The position numbers and the translations under genes are program-made. This document shows, one piece after another, positions 29,871 through 39,984 of a stretch of DNA of 64,000 nt; within the stretch, counting starts at the first letter, position 1; the number at the start of each line of letters is the position of its first letter. Source of the stretch: Parabacteroides sp. AM08-6 (lineage in GTDB: Bacteria > Bacteroidota > Bacteroidia > Bacteroidales > Tannerellaceae); contig NZ_QRMP01000016.1 of the NCBI RefSeq assembly GCF_003473295.1, positions 4,661-68,660 of the forward strand, read 5' to 3'. Under the pieces are notes generated by a model. It was not told where the DNA came from. It worked only from the letters and a program-made list of their open reading frames with translations, and did no database searches.

Positions 29871-30884
29871 TCAGAAAACAGGTGCTTCCGCTTCCAATGA
29901 AGGAGACGTTCCCGTTACAACCGGCCAACCGTTCTGCCAACGAACTTGGTCCATCATCAAAACACGCCCGGTCGGGTTAGCTTTGCTGACCGCATGATAG
30001 AATATCCAGTCATTCCCCTTTGCATCCTCTACTATTTCCGAATTATGACCGGTTCCGACAAATGCGTCATTTCCATGAATAAGGACTTCATGATGATTTT
30101 CCAACATCGGATTACCCTGCTTGTCCGTGTACGGGCCGAACAGGTTTTTGGAACGACCGACAACCGTAGTATAGGTACTCTTTAATCCATCACAACAACT
30201 CCCGATAGAGGCAAATAAATAATAATAGCCCCCTTTTTTATGGATATAAGTACCCTCATAGGCTGTTCCGGCAACCTGCTTCTTCTCGGCCCCTTCACGA
30301 ACAGACAAACCGTCATCCGACAGTTCTATGCCATATATACCGTGGAAACTACCCCAAAAAAGGTACTTTTTCCCGTTATCTTCAATATAATATTGGTCTA
30401 TCGAATTTTGAACATTTATCGTATTGCTGCGGAACATAGGTCCCCGGTCCGTAAACGGTCCCTCCGGTTTATCAGCCGTAGCAACCCCGATACCGCAAGT
30501 CCATTCGCCCCCCCAGACAGACATGGAATAATACAACACATACTGTCCGTTGATAAAATTAATATCCGGAGCCCACAACCCACCTTTCGGTTCAAATGTA
30601 GGACGAGTCTCTTTTGTAAAAGCTGTACCTATCTCTTCCCAATCCACCAAGTTTTTAGACCTATGGATGGGAAGATTACGAATATCTTCGGTGGCATACA
30701 GATAAAAATAGCCGTCATTCGCTTTTATGATTGTCGGGTCCGGCAAACTATAGTTTATAACCGGATTCTTATATGTTTTTTTTGATTCCCCCGGAGCATC
30801 TCCATCTCCGGCATGACAATATGTAATACAGCTGCAAAACAAAACCGATGCAAGCAAAATATTCCAGTTTTTCATGTTCATCAA
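29871..30884 (-). CDS. GH43-family glycosidase (single domain)
   Basis: A 337-residue five-bladed propeller. The N-terminus MKNWNILLASVLFCSCITYC looks like an export signal, with a lipobox possible. The catalytic base Asp is in NYSLPDPTIIKA, an IDQYY block holds the third acidic residue, and the acid Glu is in YEGTYIHKKGGYYYLFAS. GH43 enzymes mostly release alpha-L-arabinofuranose or beta-xylose. With GH127 and a triple GH43 nearby, arabinose is the more likely sugar. It lies 14 bp after the glutaminase-A-like gene. Confidence 0.9.
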   Translation of the reverse strand: MMNMKNWNILLASVLFCSCITYCHAGDGDAPGESKKTYKNPVINYSLPDPTIIKANDGYFYLYATEDIRNLPIHRSKNLVDWEEIGTAFTKETRPTFEPKGGLWAPDINFINGQYVLYYSMSVWGGEWTCGIGVATADKPEGPFTDRGPMFRSNTINVQNSIDQYYIEDNGKKYLFWGSFHGIYGIELSDDGLSVREGAEKKQVAGTAYEGTYIHKKGGYYYLFASIGSCCDGLKSTYTTVVGRSKNLFGPYTDKQGNPMLENHHEVLIHGNDAFVGTGHNSEIVEDAKGNDWIFYHAVSKANPTGRVLMMDQVRWQNGWPVVTGTSPSLEAEAPVF

Positions 30885-30898
30885 GTTATTTTAATGAA

Positions 30899-33424
30899 TT
30901 AATTTGAAGCTTGTGCTCCGAGCATCTCTTGTTCCAACAACTTCATAAAATACCCCGCCACAACCGAACGGGCACGGAAGCCAACCGATTTGCCATCCGT
31001 TGTCTCATGCCAGTCGCTCAAAGGCATACGAGTAGTCGTTTCATTTGCATATTTATAAACCGGTGAAATCAATTGATGGAAATCACTCATATTCCCGGTC
31101 AGGCAAGCCGTCCACATAATCCAATCAGATTTCGTATACGTTTTCCTGCTATCCAACGGTAATCCGTAAGGATTCTGCTTTTTCAGATAATAAGCCATTT
31201 CAGTTGTCGCAATAGACGGGTCAAAAATATTCAATCCCAACAATCTATCCCAGACTAAATTATATTTCTGGCTCCAAGTACCCGGCTGGTCAAATGTTAA
31301 TTTATAATGATCGCCGTCTATAGCCATTTCTTTCCATTTCGCAGCCATCTCTTTAGCAGCTGCCATATACTTTTCCGCCGTTTCTTTATCACCCAACATT
31401 TCCGCCAGCTTTCCATATCCGGCAATCCCCATAATCGCTTTGATAGAGAGATTGGCATTATGGGCAAAATGGCCGGCAAAGTCGTCCGTACAAAGCTGGT
31501 TTTCAGGGTCCAGACCTTCTTTCAGCAAATAGTTAGCCCAAGTTGTCAGAACTTCCCAATGCTTCTTCGCATAATCGGCATTTCCTTCACGCATAGCGAT
31601 TGCGGTTATCAATATCAACATATTGCCACTCTCTTCCACTGGCATATCCCCTCCATATGTTTGTCCGTTAGCCTGCGGATAAGTACCCACATCATGGGCA
31701 GCGAACGGTTTGTTCCACTTGCCGCTTTCGCTGAAATATAATATCGGAGTCAGCATTCCTTTCAATAATTCCGGATTGTAAACCAAGAAGAGAGGAGCAG
31801 ACGGATACGACAAATCGACCGTACCGACAGAACCGTTACTAAAGTTCTCTTTTGAAAGGAATATCAGGTTCCCTTCCTTATCTTCCACCAACTTATGGGC
31901 AGCAATCGATTGGCGATAAACAACGGCGCAAAGTTCGGCATACTCTTTTCCTCCGGCTTTTTCCGTAGCATCCATCATCTGTGTATCAAACTGACGGCAA
32001 CGCTCCATCACAGCAGCATAATCCGTACTCGCCTTTTCCAAAGCCTGCTGCATATCCACCTTACCATTATGTTTCCAGTAAGCCATGCGGTTATCCTTAA
32101 AATACTGAATAGCATATAAATCATCATATCCAATCATCATAAAACCGGTAGCCGGAGCTGAAACTTTACCCAAATCATCAGAGAAACAAAGAACACTCAG
32201 GGCAGCAGGAGTATTATCATTGGGAACCCCTACAATAGAAGCCGTACCATCTTCTACAAAACGTTTTTTCATCTGACGGTAAGAACCCGTTCCTATATTC
32301 ACATTTTCCTTCTTAGGTGCAGCCAAATAGAAATATCCCCAATCAATACGGACATCATCCCCTTTCTTCTGAAGGATAGGTTGTTCCGTCGTCCCTGCCT
32401 TCGCATAAATAAGTTTATCACCTCCCAAAGAAGCACTTATCTCTACCGGCTGGCCAGGAGTATTAATCGCCCATTCCGGAGTAGCATCCATATAAATCTG
32501 TACATCATGCTCTTTTCCATCCAATGATTTTACCTGATAAGACAGATAGTTCACAGGCCTAGTCATCAAATCCAAATCATCCATCAATACAGGTGAAGTA
32601 AAAATCAAATCCAACTGTACAGGTCCGCATTCAAAGACATAGAATGTCTGTGTCGGCAACACATTTACAGATTTTTGTGTGGCAGCCTGTTCAAAGAACG
32701 TAGCATTCTGCTCTTTTGTATATAAACCAAAATCAACATAAGCGCCCCCGATACGGTTATGGCAATGAGCCGCAATCACATTTTTACCGGGTTTCAAGGT
32801 AGCCTTTACTTCGGCCGGAAGTTCTTTCATCACATTACTTTTCCAGGAATAATCCGTTGCGACAACTTCTATACCATTTATATAAAGCTCGAATATATCA
32901 TCATGCGAATACTCCAAAATCACCTCATCGGCAGAACAATCCTTCGACAAATCGAATGTACGGCGCACCCAGATATCTTTGCTTTCCCAAAGAGTAGAAA
33001 GATGCGGTTGCTCGGAAGTTCCGAAAGCGGCTTTCCCCTTTGTCCAGGATGTATCATTAAAATCATCGGATATCCAGTTCTTAGCCGGTTCCTTTTCCGT
33101 ATATACGGCATCCCATTTTTCTACGGCAGCCGTAGGCAGAATCGCATTTAACGGCATTTTCTCCACCCCCATAAAACGATAGACCTGGCCATCCACACGC
33201 AAGGCACCGACTAACGGATGTTCACGTCCTGTCCAATGACGCGTTGCGTCCTCATTTAGCTTATCGGTAAACGACCAAGTACTTGTATACGGGTCAATTG
33301 TTACCAATGGATAAGAAGGTGCACGAAGCGAATTTTGTTTTTGCGGTTCGAAATAATCGGAAGAACCGCTGCATGCACTCAGTAAACACGAAAATAAAAC
33401 ACAAATCAAAGATACATTTCTCAT
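30899..33424 (-). CDS. DUF4965/DUF5127 glutaminase-A-like lipoprotein
   Basis: An 841-residue lipoprotein (CLLSACSGSS lipobox) with the domain set of fungal-type glutaminase GtaA: an N-terminal DUF4964-like part, a DUF5127 beta domain, and a C-terminal (alpha/alpha)6 barrel of DUF4965/DUF1793 type (QLCTDDFAGHFAHNANLSIK, WDRLLGLNIF, SDWIMWTACL). In Bacteroides such genes accompany glycosidases in polysaccharide clusters, so its real substrate may be a glycan rather than glutamine. It is the first gene of the minus operon, with a -7 element about 32 bases upstream. Confidence 0.85.
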   Translation of the reverse strand: MRNVSLICVLFSCLLSACSGSSDYFEPQKQNSLRAPSYPLVTIDPYTSTWSFTDKLNEDATRHWTGREHPLVGALRVDGQVYRFMGVEKMPLNAILPTAAVEKWDAVYTEKEPAKNWISDDFNDTSWTKGKAAFGTSEQPHLSTLWESKDIWVRRTFDLSKDCSADEVILEYSHDDIFELYINGIEVVATDYSWKSNVMKELPAEVKATLKPGKNVIAAHCHNRIGGAYVDFGLYTKEQNATFFEQAATQKSVNVLPTQTFYVFECGPVQLDLIFTSPVLMDDLDLMTRPVNYLSYQVKSLDGKEHDVQIYMDATPEWAINTPGQPVEISASLGGDKLIYAKAGTTEQPILQKKGDDVRIDWGYFYLAAPKKENVNIGTGSYRQMKKRFVEDGTASIVGVPNDNTPAALSVLCFSDDLGKVSAPATGFMMIGYDDLYAIQYFKDNRMAYWKHNGKVDMQQALEKASTDYAAVMERCRQFDTQMMDATEKAGGKEYAELCAVVYRQSIAAHKLVEDKEGNLIFLSKENFSNGSVGTVDLSYPSAPLFLVYNPELLKGMLTPILYFSESGKWNKPFAAHDVGTYPQANGQTYGGDMPVEESGNMLILITAIAMREGNADYAKKHWEVLTTWANYLLKEGLDPENQLCTDDFAGHFAHNANLSIKAIMGIAGYGKLAEMLGDKETAEKYMAAAKEMAAKWKEMAIDGDHYKLTFDQPGTWSQKYNLVWDRLLGLNIFDPSIATTEMAYYLKKQNPYGLPLDSRKTYTKSDWIMWTACLTGNMSDFHQLISPVYKYANETTTRMPLSDWHETTDGKSVGFRARSVVAGYFMKLLEQEMLGAQASN

Positions 33425-33455
33425 GATATTAGATTTTTTCCATTTTTATCAGAGA

Positions 33456-33463
33456 CAAAGATA
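33456..33463 (-). promoter_or_regulatory. Bacteroidota -7 element of the glycosidase operon
   Basis: The minus strand reads TATCTTTG, 32 bases before the start of the glutaminase-A-like gene. The -33 region is weak, as expected for a promoter that needs the nearby hybrid two-component activator. Confidence 0.5.
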
Positions 33464-33522
33464 CCAAATTCTTTTCCGGTTGTACTTAAACATTCGGTCA
33501 AAAGCTTTCAAATTTCAATCAA

Positions 33523-33645
33523 TCAATCGTTCATTTTCTCATCACATGCGGATTTTAAAGGCATCTCAAGACTGAATAGCACTTTTCTCCTATCCTGCAG
33601 ATTGACAAAATGTTCTCCTTTTGAATGTTTTACTACCATATCCAT
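33523..33645 (-). pseudogene. Possible C-terminal remnant of a histidine kinase
   Basis: A 40-codon minus-strand frame reads MDMVVKHSKGEHFV, then a short variable stretch, then LFSLEMPLK. The pattern VKHSxGExxV...FxLExPL is that of the very end of the ATPase domain of sensor kinases. It lies alone between divergent genes, without an upstream body or promoter. The match is short, so chance similarity is possible. Confidence 0.4.
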
Positions 33646-33818
33646 ATATTAAAAAGAGTTACATGTGCGGGTAATTCATTTTACCCGCCATATTAATCCG
33701 ATTTAGCTGCGGTAATAGTGACATTTTGATAATCGGGAGTATCTACCGCCAAACAAAGATTCCTCATATAAATATATTTTATTAATTTCGTCCCGTTGAA
33801 CACAGACTGTACATTTAT
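33646..33818. other. Regulatory gap before the hybrid two-component gene
   Basis: This is the rest of the 394-base gene-free stretch between the divergent glycosidase operon and the regulator. It holds GCGGGTAATTCATTTTACCCGC, a hairpin with 7-bp arms at about 33667-33688, and no exact TAnnTTTG element for the regulator. Binding sites for the regulator are likely here but cannot be singled out. Confidence 0.4.
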
Positions 33819-36800
33819 ATGAAAATACAATTCTATCTGTTTCTATTATTATTCTTGTTGCCGGGGCTACAAACGGTCAAAGGAGAGAATCTGTATTTTC
33901 GACATTACAATAACAAACAAGGATTGTCCCATAATACGGTTTATTGTTCCCTACAAGACAAAAGAGGTTTTATGTGGTTTGGGACCGACGACGGGTTAAA
34001 CCGGTTCGACGGACATACATTTAAAGTTTACCGCCATAACTCCTATCAACCGGAAAGCCTTCCTAACGACCACATCATCAGTCTTTTTGAAGATTCGGAA
34101 GAAAAAATATGGGTGTGTACAAACCGGGGAACCTGCTATTATGATTATCATACGGATGCTTTTCACCCTTTGCAACTTGCGAATGAGGAAAATACTCCGG
34201 AATATTTCATTTCCGTCCGGGAAGATAAGCAGGGTAATTTATGGTTTCTCGATTATAACCGAATCGTACGTTACTCTCCATCTGACCGGACTACCCGAAG
34301 CTATCCGGGCAGTACACACGTCTATTCAACTCTGGCTATTTCCGATGAAGGATTACCGATTGTGGCAGACTACTACGATTTTTATCAGTACAACCCGCAA
34401 GCGGATAACTTTTTCAAAATTCCGGCTTTAGGAGAAGCCGATATAAAAAGCCAAAACCATATTTCTACAATTTGCCCGGTACCCGATGTCGGTATTTTGA
34501 TTGGTACGGAAAAAGGAGGACTGATGTTGTATAATAATTACGACAAAAATACGACGACACTCATTCCTGCCATTCAGGTTCGTTCTATTATACCTTTCAA
34601 TAAAAACACGTATTGGATAGCCTCTGAATCGGGTATACACATCTATAACATTCTGACCCGTTCTATCCGGCAATTAACAAAATCATTGACAAACGAATAT
34701 ACGATTGCCGACAATGCCGTTTACTCACTAACCAAAGATAAAGAAGGAGGAATATGGGTCGGTTCCTTTTTCGGAGGTATCAGTTATCTCCCTAAGGAAT
34801 ATACCGGCTTTAACCACTTCATCGGAGGAAAGACACATCCGCAAATGTTGGGCAATGCCGTACGGGAAATCTGCCCGGACCAATATGGGAATCTGTGGTT
34901 GGGTACGGAAGATAACGGTATTAACCAATATAACCTGAAGACAGGTAAAATCACCAACTATTCCTATAATAACACACAACATCCCTTATCCGCTACCAAT
35001 ATACATGGTTTATTCGCCGACAAAAATAAACTTTGGGTAGGAACTTTCAACAAGGGCATCGACCTACTGGATATTCCTTCGGGCAAAATCATCAAACGTT
35101 ACAATCAGGCTAACACAGGAAATAACCTGGGGTCCGACTTTGTTCTTTGCTTTGAAAAAACACAGCAAAATGAGTTCCTTATCGGAACATCCAACGGCAT
35201 TTTCCTATACAATGAGGAAAAAGATGATTTCAACCGTTGGAAAGACATTTACGCCCTTATCCGGCAAATTTATGAAGACACAGATGGAAATATCTGGGTG
35301 GCCTCCACCAATGGTATATACTGTTATCACCAAACGGATGGCACAATGACACATTTCACCTCCGATATGAATCGCTCACAAAGTATCGGCAGCAACAATA
35401 CTACTTCCATTTTCGAAGATTCTCACGGACGTATTTGGGTTACTACCGTCAATGGGTTCTCTTTATATAATGAGAAAACCGGACTATTTAACCATATTAG
35501 CGTGGAAAACGGACTTCCCAGCAATATTATTTACCGAATCGTAGAAGATAATAATGGCTTTTTCTGGATTTCGACAGCAAACGGACTGGTACATTTTAAT
35601 CCTGAAACCTACGCAATGCGTACCTTTACCTACAAAGATGGTCTGCACGAGGCCCAATTCAACTACAGTTCGTCCTACAAAGCTCCGGATGGAACCATCT
35701 ACATGGGGACTATCAACGGGATGATTTCATTTAATCCCCAATCGTTTAAAGAAGATACATTTTCTCCTCCCATCTATATCACACGTATTCATCTGCCGGG
35801 AGAAGAAAAGAAAAAATATAATATCGAAACACCTTTCACCGGAGATACAAAAAAACTGGAATTACCTTACAATGCCTCTACTTTTACCTTGTCGTATGTA
35901 GCTCTCAGCTATACTTCGCCGGAAGCTATCCGATATGCCTATATGCTGGACGGAGTAGACAAAGACTGGATTTATATGAACCAGAATCAGGAAGTAACCT
36001 TTGCCAATCTATCACCGGGAAAATATACCTTTCGGGTAAAGTCTACGAACAGTAGCGGCATCTGGCAAAATAACGAACAGGCATTGTCTATCATCATCAC
36101 CCCTCCTTTCTGGGCTACCAATTGGGCTTTCATGGCTTATGCCTTGTCCGTTTGTTTCCTGATTTTCTTATTCTACAAATATAAGAAAACAAAGCTGGAA
36201 GAAAAGCTCCGAATCAACCGCCAGATTTTCGAGAACAAAAAGGAAAAAGAGCTTTCTGATGCCAAAATCCAATTTTTCACTTTTATCACACATGAAATAC
36301 GGACTCCGCTGACATTAATTAATGCCCCATTGGAAAAAATAATCAAGTCCGGTGATGGAAATACCGAAACAAAAAGAAACCTGCATATTATCGAAAAGAA
36401 CACACAGCGTTTACTGAACCTCAGCAATCAGCTTCTCGACTTCCGAAAAACAGAAAGCAGAGGCTTCCGCCTGAATTATGTAAAAACAGACGTAACGCTT
36501 TGGCTGAATACCATTCTGCAACCTTATCTGCCACTCATGGAAAAAGAGCATAAAATATTTAAAACAGATATTCCAGAAAAACATCTTTACGCAGATATTG
36601 ACAGGGAAGCATTTTCTAAAATAATGGATAATCTGCTAACAAATGCCATCAAATATTCGGACAAATTTATCCATTTACATGTAAATTCAGAACAGACGGA
36701 CAATTTCTCTATTACAATAATAAACGATGGTTTCCTTATACCGGAAAATGAACGGGAAAAGATATTCTCACCTTTCTACCGGTTGAAAGAAACTGAGAAT

Positions 36801-37787
36801 AAACAGGGTAGCGGCATCGGTTTATCTTTAGCTTTATCCTTAGCTGAATTCCACAAAGGAACAATCCTCTATAATCAGGCTGAAGGAGGAATGAACCTGT
36901 TCACTCTGACATTACCCTATAATCAGAAAGAGGGTTATCAAATACTTACAATGGATGATGAACAAGAAAGCATCACACCTGTACCTTCCGTTCAGGATAC
37001 GGGAAAACCTGTTATCCTCATAGTTGAAGACCAAAGCGATATGCGGCAATTTATCGCGCGCGAATTATCTGATAATTACGCTGTTTTGGAAGCCGAAAAC
37101 GGAAAAATAGCAATCCAAATATTAAAGAACAATGTAATTCACTTAATCATCAGCGATGTGATGATGCCGGTAATGGATGGCTTCGAGTTCTGCAACCAAG
37201 TCAAAAATGATATTAATTTCAGCCATATTCCGTTCATCTTGCTGACAGCGCAACATAACCTACAATCCCGTCTGAAAGGATTAAACACCGGAGCGGACGC
37301 TTATATGGAAAAACCTTTTTCCACAGAACTTTTATTGGCTCAAGTTGAAAACCTGTTAAAAAACCGCGAATTATTGAATAAAGCTTATTTTGAAAAACCA
37401 CTTATCCCTGTAAGTAGTTTATCCGCCTCACCGGTCGATGATATTTTTCTCAAGAAACTCAACGCATTCATGGATGAACAGATTAGCAATGAATCACTCA
37501 GTGTAGAAATGGTAGCCCAGGAGATGGGTATGAGTACTTCCAGCTTATATAGAAAAGTGAAAGGCCTTTCCGGCCTCTCCCCTGTTGATTTCATAAAAGT
37601 AAGCCGTCTAAAAAAAGCCGTCCAACTGATGCAAAACGGAGAAGAACGCATCAATACAATAGCTTTCCAGGTCGGCTTCTCTTCCCCCGCCTACTTTTCG
37701 ACCTGCTTTCTGAAGCAGTATGGAAAAACGCCAACGGAATTTATGAGAGATATCCAACCTGGAAATTCAAAATATATCACGGACTGA
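33819..37787 (+). CDS. Hybrid two-component system regulator (HTCS)
   Basis: A 1322-residue one-protein signalling system. A signal peptide is followed by two seven-bladed propellers of Reg_prop repeats (about 25-670), a Y_Y_Y domain (about 680-760), one membrane helix (about 768-790), and a histidine kinase with phospho-His in THEIRTPL (about 823), N-box NLLTNAIKYS and G-box GSGIGLSLA. A receiver domain follows (about 1063-1180, phospho-Asp in IISDVMMPVMDG) and an AraC HTH (about 1215-1320). These proteins bind a released oligosaccharide in the periplasm and switch on the adjacent degradation genes. It sits between the two minus-strand glycosidase operons and probably controls both. Confidence 0.96.
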   Translation: MKIQFYLFLLLFLLPGLQTVKGENLYFRHYNNKQGLSHNTVYCSLQDKRGFMWFGTDDGLNRFDGHTFKVYRHNSYQPESLPNDHIISLFEDSEEKIWVCTNRGTCYYDYHTDAFHPLQLANEENTPEYFISVREDKQGNLWFLDYNRIVRYSPSDRTTRSYPGSTHVYSTLAISDEGLPIVADYYDFYQYNPQADNFFKIPALGEADIKSQNHISTICPVPDVGILIGTEKGGLMLYNNYDKNTTTLIPAIQVRSIIPFNKNTYWIASESGIHIYNILTRSIRQLTKSLTNEYTIADNAVYSLTKDKEGGIWVGSFFGGISYLPKEYTGFNHFIGGKTHPQMLGNAVREICPDQYGNLWLGTEDNGINQYNLKTGKITNYSYNNTQHPLSATNIHGLFADKNKLWVGTFNKGIDLLDIPSGKIIKRYNQANTGNNLGSDFVLCFEKTQQNEFLIGTSNGIFLYNEEKDDFNRWKDIYALIRQIYEDTDGNIWVASTNGIYCYHQTDGTMTHFTSDMNRSQSIGSNNTTSIFEDSHGRIWVTTVNGFSLYNEKTGLFNHISVENGLPSNIIYRIVEDNNGFFWISTANGLVHFNPETYAMRTFTYKDGLHEAQFNYSSSYKAPDGTIYMGTINGMISFNPQSFKEDTFSPPIYITRIHLPGEEKKKYNIETPFTGDTKKLELPYNASTFTLSYVALSYTSPEAIRYAYMLDGVDKDWIYMNQNQEVTFANLSPGKYTFRVKSTNSSGIWQNNEQALSIIITPPFWATNWAFMAYALSVCFLIFLFYKYKKTKLEEKLRINRQIFENKKEKELSDAKIQFFTFITHEIRTPLTLINAPLEKIIKSGDGNTETKRNLHIIEKNTQRLLNLSNQLLDFRKTESRGFRLNYVKTDVTLWLNTILQPYLPLMEKEHKIFKTDIPEKHLYADIDREAFSKIMDNLLTNAIKYSDKFIHLHVNSEQTDNFSITIINDGFLIPENEREKIFSPFYRLKETENKQGSGIGLSLALSLAEFHKGTILYNQAEGGMNLFTLTLPYNQKEGYQILTMDDEQESITPVPSVQDTGKPVILIVEDQSDMRQFIARELSDNYAVLEAENGKIAIQILKNNVIHLIISDVMMPVMDGFEFCNQVKNDINFSHIPFILLTAQHNLQSRLKGLNTGADAYMEKPFSTELLLAQVENLLKNRELLNKAYFEKPLIPVSSLSASPVDDIFLKKLNAFMDEQISNESLSVEMVAQEMGMSTSSLYRKVKGLSGLSPVDFIKVSRLKKAVQLMQNGEERINTIAFQVGFSSPAYFSTCFLKQYGKTPTEFMRDIQPGNSKYITD

Positions 37788-37893
37788 CAATAGTAACCAA
37801 ATCATTTATCTCGTGCTCAACGTCCGTTGTTTGTATGTAAATAGCCGTACTCAAGCCAAAATATTTAACTATTTGGTCCGATTCATTAAGCAT
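37777..37893 (-). pseudogene. C-terminal remnant of a GH2 enzyme
   Basis: The minus strand encodes GLSTAIYIQTTDVEHEINDL, which matches the GH2 signature GFSAAVYTQTTDVEGEVNGL of the intact neighbour at 28017. The frame is only 38 codons (IVKY before it, VTIVSP after it) and overlaps the last codons of the regulator gene. Everything else of the enzyme is gone. It records an earlier GH2 gene at this place. Confidence 0.7.
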
Positions 37894-37955
37894 TAGCACG
37901 TAGGCATCCTATTCAACTTCATTTCATAAGCATCATTACGTACAGGCCATAAATG

Positions 37956-39977
37956 TTATTCAGTAGTCGGGAATGAAGCTATTCTCAAACGTGCGGCTCC
38001 CATTGGAACTAATGTTATTTCATCCAATGTTTCCGATTTTCGGGCATTTTCATACGGAAGGACACCACACAACCCATATTCATCAATTTTCCATTCCGGG
38101 ATTAAACGACCTTTTGCTTTAAACTCCAAAGGAACATTTGCTAAAGTAAACGGATTATTATCAGAAGGCCATTCCCTACGCTGGATAGTAATTGGCGTGT
38201 TGACCTGCAAAGCATAATTCCAAGGACTTGCCGGATAAATTTCATAAGTCGGCCAAGCTGAAGCATCAGCTCCTTCCTGCCATTTAGAATCACCGATTGC
38301 AGTTTCACGACTATCCTTCTGCCGATAATCTTCATTTATCTTTAAAGACAATGTTAGAGGCCCATAATCCACGCTGACACTATTTTTATTGACCTGCCAT
38401 TGACGATAATTGAAATTCATCGGAACAGAAAGTACTACTTCATCGCTATCCGCCCATTCGCGTGTGATTTTAGCGTACTTACCTGCAATCAAATCCACAT
38501 TAAAAGGCTGCCCGTTTACAGAAACCAAAGCATTTTCACACCATGAAGGAATACGTAAATAAAGAGGGAATGTAACATTTTTAGAAGTTGTAAGAGTAAA
38601 ACGTATTGTCTCCTCAAAAGGATAATTCGTTTGTTCCTGCAAAGTTACTTCTGTTCCGTCCCCAACCTTCACCTTTGCCTTGCAAGCATTGTATAAAACA
38701 GCAGCAACCCCATTGTCAGGTGTAGCATAAATCAAATTTTCTACATAATAAGGCCAACCGAAACCATGATTATGCTGACAACAACGACTACTAAAAGGAT
38801 TCATAGATAGGAACGGACCGCTATTGTCAATGCCTGGATGATGGTTCTTTGAATCACTTACCACATGATTCGGACTTGTTATATAACGAAGTGCTTTATA
38901 ATCAGGCATTAAAGCAGCAGGATAACTATTAAATGCCACATCTTCACAATTCTCTGCCCAATAAGGGTCGCCACTTATCTGGAGCATGATTTCATCCGAT
39001 GCCATTTGCTCAACAAAACCACAAGTTTCCGTACCCTGACGCGGATCAAAGTATCCGATACGTGCATTTTCGTCTGCACCGAACATTCCGCCCGGAACTT
39101 GTCCGAACGCCCGGCGAACCAAACTTTGCACATTGTAACTGGCAGACAACATCGCAGAATCCTTTGTAAACAAGAAATAAGTAGCCGGTTCACGAAAACA
39201 CTGGGCCACATTTACATTATGCCAGTTAGGTAACTGGGTAGATTTTGTCCAATTAGCTGTATTTTTATGTATTTTTTCACCTAAAGCCAACAACTTCTTA
39301 TCTCCTGTATGATTATATAGCCAAACAACACTCCACAGATTATCACCCCCTCGGCTATTTTCCCAATAACTGGACAGGAAATTTTCATCCGGAACGGTAA
39401 GCAGATAATTGCAATACTTTGTCATAAAATCAATAACCCGTTCATCGTTTGAATATTCATAATAGGATTGCATAATCCACAAGACAATCATGTTCGGCCA
39501 AAAATCCTGTTTACCGTTATTCAAATGGACCGGACCGAAATTGCCGTCTTCCCGCTGACTTTTCAGGATACTATCAATCCAGAACTTTGCTTCTTTCAGC
39601 ATCGCATCATCCTGAACAATATAAGCAAGATTCGCATATCCGCGCAACCAATAAGGAACTTCTTCCCATCCCCATTGTCCGCCAGTTTCCAGCCAGGCAT
39701 TATCTTTCTTTTGCAACCAAGCACTAATCTCTCTCAAATGTCCGTTCAATCCGTTTTTCTGCAATTCCAATTGTTGCTTCAGCCATCCTTCCGGTTGAAT
39801 AGTACCAGCCGGAAGTTTTATAAACTGCTGTGGTTGCAGAGGAGCACGGTTACTCACGTAAAAATCATTCCGTGTAGTTGTCGACAGTCGGTCAACCTGC
39901 TCTAACAACGTGTTCTGAGGGCTTGAACAGGATACACAAATCAAAGAAAGAAATAATATACTTTTTTTCATAATCAA
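37956..39977 (-). CDS. GH127-family beta-L-arabinofuranosidase-like lipoprotein
   Basis: A 673-residue enzyme of the DUF1680/GH127 group. A lipoprotein signal (SLICVSCSSP) is followed by an (alpha/alpha)6 barrel and beta-sandwich domains. The catalytic pair of the family is recognisable: Glu in TETCGFVEQMASDE, and the thiolate Cys within SRCCQHNHGFGWP. Known members release beta-L-arabinofuranose from plant glycoproteins or arabinan side chains using a zinc-bound Cys. It lies 7 bp after the triple GH43 gene, in the same operon. The exact linkage is not fixed by sequence. Confidence 0.9.
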   Translation of the reverse strand: MIMKKSILFLSLICVSCSSPQNTLLEQVDRLSTTTRNDFYVSNRAPLQPQQFIKLPAGTIQPEGWLKQQLELQKNGLNGHLREISAWLQKKDNAWLETGGQWGWEEVPYWLRGYANLAYIVQDDAMLKEAKFWIDSILKSQREDGNFGPVHLNNGKQDFWPNMIVLWIMQSYYEYSNDERVIDFMTKYCNYLLTVPDENFLSSYWENSRGGDNLWSVVWLYNHTGDKKLLALGEKIHKNTANWTKSTQLPNWHNVNVAQCFREPATYFLFTKDSAMLSASYNVQSLVRRAFGQVPGGMFGADENARIGYFDPRQGTETCGFVEQMASDEIMLQISGDPYWAENCEDVAFNSYPAALMPDYKALRYITSPNHVVSDSKNHHPGIDNSGPFLSMNPFSSRCCQHNHGFGWPYYVENLIYATPDNGVAAVLYNACKAKVKVGDGTEVTLQEQTNYPFEETIRFTLTTSKNVTFPLYLRIPSWCENALVSVNGQPFNVDLIAGKYAKITREWADSDEVVLSVPMNFNYRQWQVNKNSVSVDYGPLTLSLKINEDYRQKDSRETAIGDSKWQEGADASAWPTYEIYPASPWNYALQVNTPITIQRREWPSDNNPFTLANVPLEFKAKGRLIPEWKIDEYGLCGVLPYENARKSETLDEITLVPMGAARLRIASFPTTE

Positions 39978-39984
39978 ACTATTT

